Source of the DNA: Mariaggregatimicrobium sp964498785
GTDB lineage: Bacteria > Zhuqueibacterota > Zhuqueibacteria > Thermofontimicrobiales > Thiofontviventaceae
Reading direction: 5' to 3'
Assembly (NCBI GenBank): GCA_964498785.1
Contig: CAZCJL010000149.1
Coordinates: forward strand, 1-15,354
DNA length: 15,354 nt
The position numbers and the translations under genes are program-made. Numbering within the stretch: position 1 is the first letter of the stretch; every line of letters starts with the position of its first letter. This document shows, one piece after another, positions 14,294 to 15,354 of this stretch. The notes under the pieces were generated by a model, which saw nothing but the letters and a program-made list of their open reading frames with translations, had not been told where the DNA came from and ran no database searches.

Positions 14294-15226
14294 TCAGAAT
14301 AAATCCAATGATTGCTGACCTGAATTTTGTTCGAAATAATATAACGGCCTTTTAGAATAAAATTGATTTTTCATTCGCTCTATTTCACCGATTGCAGATT
14401 TTATTTTTGGAAAAAATCTTATCATAATTCTATTACTATGTTGATGCCGGCTATTTCTGTTATTGGGGTTTTCAACCATTCGTTTGAATAACGGCAGATA
14501 GAAATCAATCAATTCTTCACGATAAAAAGATTTTTTACTCTTCTCAACACCGTGAAGGGTGCTTGTGCTGACACCTAAAATTGTATCGCATAATTGAATT
14601 AAATTGGCACGTTCATTTTCCTTATGGTCTTTCGATAGAAATGTAATTTCATCACATTTGAATATAATGTTATGATCAGAACCCAGTTTGTAAATCGAGT
14701 GCCAGGGAAAATACGCATGATGCTGTTGTTGGCCTTCTTCGTGATATATATTCTCTACAATTACCTTTTTACCACTAAAAAAGCATTTTAAAGCATATAA
14801 AACTGTGCTTCTAAAAAACCGGTTATACTTGTTACTGAATTCATTTTCAGAACCAAATTCATCGCGATCAAGCAATGAATCGTTTAGGCCAAGAATATAT
14901 GAGTAGAAAGTATCTGCACTTTTTGAAGGATCAAGAATATATTCAAACCAGCGTTTACAAATATTTTTGGTGTCGGCGATTCTAATTTCGCACCAGTGGA
15001 CTATTTTATTATTCATTTCATAATATTTTGAATATTCATCAAAGTTGCCCCTGAAGCGTGCATTAATAATATCAGATAGTAAGTTCATTTCAATATTCTC
15101 AACAACAAGACCGATATAATTCCACGAATGATTCGTATACGGACATTTTTTATCTACAACTTCATCTGCATAAATATTAACATGAATCGGTTTTTCAGAT
15201 AATTCATTTCCAAATAAATCTTTCAA
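14294..15226 (-). CDS. DUF3800-like predicted nuclease (RNase H-like fold)
   Basis: The 310-aa protein fits the DUF3800 layout: an N-terminal strand NIYADE with acidic D21/E22 (family form DESG), a middle acidic segment IVHWCEI (E80), VIVENIYHEEG (155-165), and the C-terminal signature KENERANLIQLCDTILG with D214 (family form iQlaDxiaG). These acidic residues could form an RNase H-type metal site. DUF3800 genes are uncharacterised but frequent in phage and defence neighbourhoods. The start is TTG at 15226; an in-frame TGA lies 33-30 nt upstream and no other start codon intervenes. The protein begins MKDLFGNE and ends QQSLDLF, both resembling sliding-clamp-binding peptides (QLxLF type). Codons are AT-rich compared with the secreted-protein gene. 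Confidence 0.6.
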   Translation of the reverse strand: MKDLFGNELSEKPIHVNIYADEVVDKKCPYTNHSWNYIGLVVENIEMNLLSDIINARFRGNFDEYSKYYEMNNKIVHWCEIRIADTKNICKRWFEYILDPSKSADTFYSYILGLNDSLLDRDEFGSENEFSNKYNRFFRSTVLYALKCFFSGKKVIVENIYHEEGQQQHHAYFPWHSIYKLGSDHNIIFKCDEITFLSKDHKENERANLIQLCDTILGVSTSTLHGVEKSKKSFYREELIDFYLPLFKRMVENPNNRNSRHQHSNRIMIRFFPKIKSAIGEIERMKNQFYSKRPLYYFEQNSGQQSLDLF

Positions 15227-15252
15227 GATTAAGGCAACCCTAAAGATTATTA

Positions 15253-15351
15253 CTAATCAATTTCATAATTTTCATATTCTTCCTTTGACAACGGAAAAGC
15301 CGGGTCAACTACCAGAACATCGTCTGAACTGTGATTCTCCTGATTAAATGA
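15253..15351 (-). pseudogene. Orphan C-terminal coding fragment before the DUF3800-like gene
   Basis: A minus-strand frame of 32 codons ends in TAG at 15253, 26 nt before the TTG start of the DUF3800-like gene. Its end, VLVVDPAFPLSKEEYENYEID, looks like a genuine acidic protein tail; I list it only as the last part of the frame. An in-frame TAA sits at the window edge (15352-15354), and no ATG, GTG or TTG occurs in a position that would give a useful protein. It may therefore be the tail of a frameshifted or truncated gene. Not recognised. Confidence 0.25.
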
Positions 15352-15354
15352 TTA

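Noticed and set aside
1..15354. CRISPR array, tRNA or rRNA genes
   Set aside because: No regularly spaced direct repeats, tRNA cloverleaf ends or rRNA-like conserved blocks were seen on either strand.

Overview
The window suggests an anaerobic or facultative bacterium of the FCB side of the tree (Calditrichota / KSB1 / Ignavibacteria-like). The main reason is the large secreted protein ending in a YPNPFNPSTTI-type, FlgD-like C-terminal sorting domain, which is characteristic of type IX secretion (T9SS) cargo in those groups. AT-rich intergenic DNA and mostly clear GGAGG ribosome-binding sites fit. The phylum is an inference; no rRNA or other marker gene is present.

Layout. Positions 1-421 are AT-rich and essentially non-coding, with a nested inverted repeat and a possible promoter. 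Positions 422-2574 (+) hold a compact four-gene run: a GDP-mannose pyrophosphorylase (manC), an unrecognised 83-aa protein, a PTS EIIA protein of the PtsN/fructose type, and a short C4 zinc-ribbon protein. This run meets the next block tail to tail with a 6-bp overlap.

Positions 2569-10758 (-) form a CoA-thioester block. In transcription order it has acyl-CoA synthetase C (8962-10758), a hairpin, acyl-CoA synthetase B (7120-8907), a 410-bp gap with a MITE-like element and degenerate repeats, acyl-CoA synthetase A (4919-6709), then two 2-hydroxyacyl-CoA dehydratase / benzoyl-CoA reductase family subunits (3777-4916 and 2569-3780). Synthetase A and both dehydratase subunits are separated by 2 bp or overlap, so they look like one translationally coupled operon that activates an acid to its CoA ester and then dehydrates or reduces it. 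No ATP-dependent activator protein, which these iron-sulfur enzymes need, is in the window. Synthetase C has a clear promoter with a TetR/FadR-like palindrome just upstream, set between runs of nine A and nine G.

Positions 10759-11258 are a regulatory or non-coding gap. Positions 11259-14045 (+) encode a 928-aa secreted multidomain protein (FN3-like, LamG, beta-rich regions, T9SS tail), followed by a complex palindromic structure. The right end (14154-15354, -) has a different character: a DUF3800-like predicted nuclease with possible clamp-binding peptides at both ends, a 45-codon reading frame 2 bp behind it that resembles the C-terminal beta-barrel of Cap15/S-2TMbeta effectors, and an orphan C-terminal fragment in front of it. 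That corner resembles a worn defence or mobile cargo locus and is the least explained part of the window.
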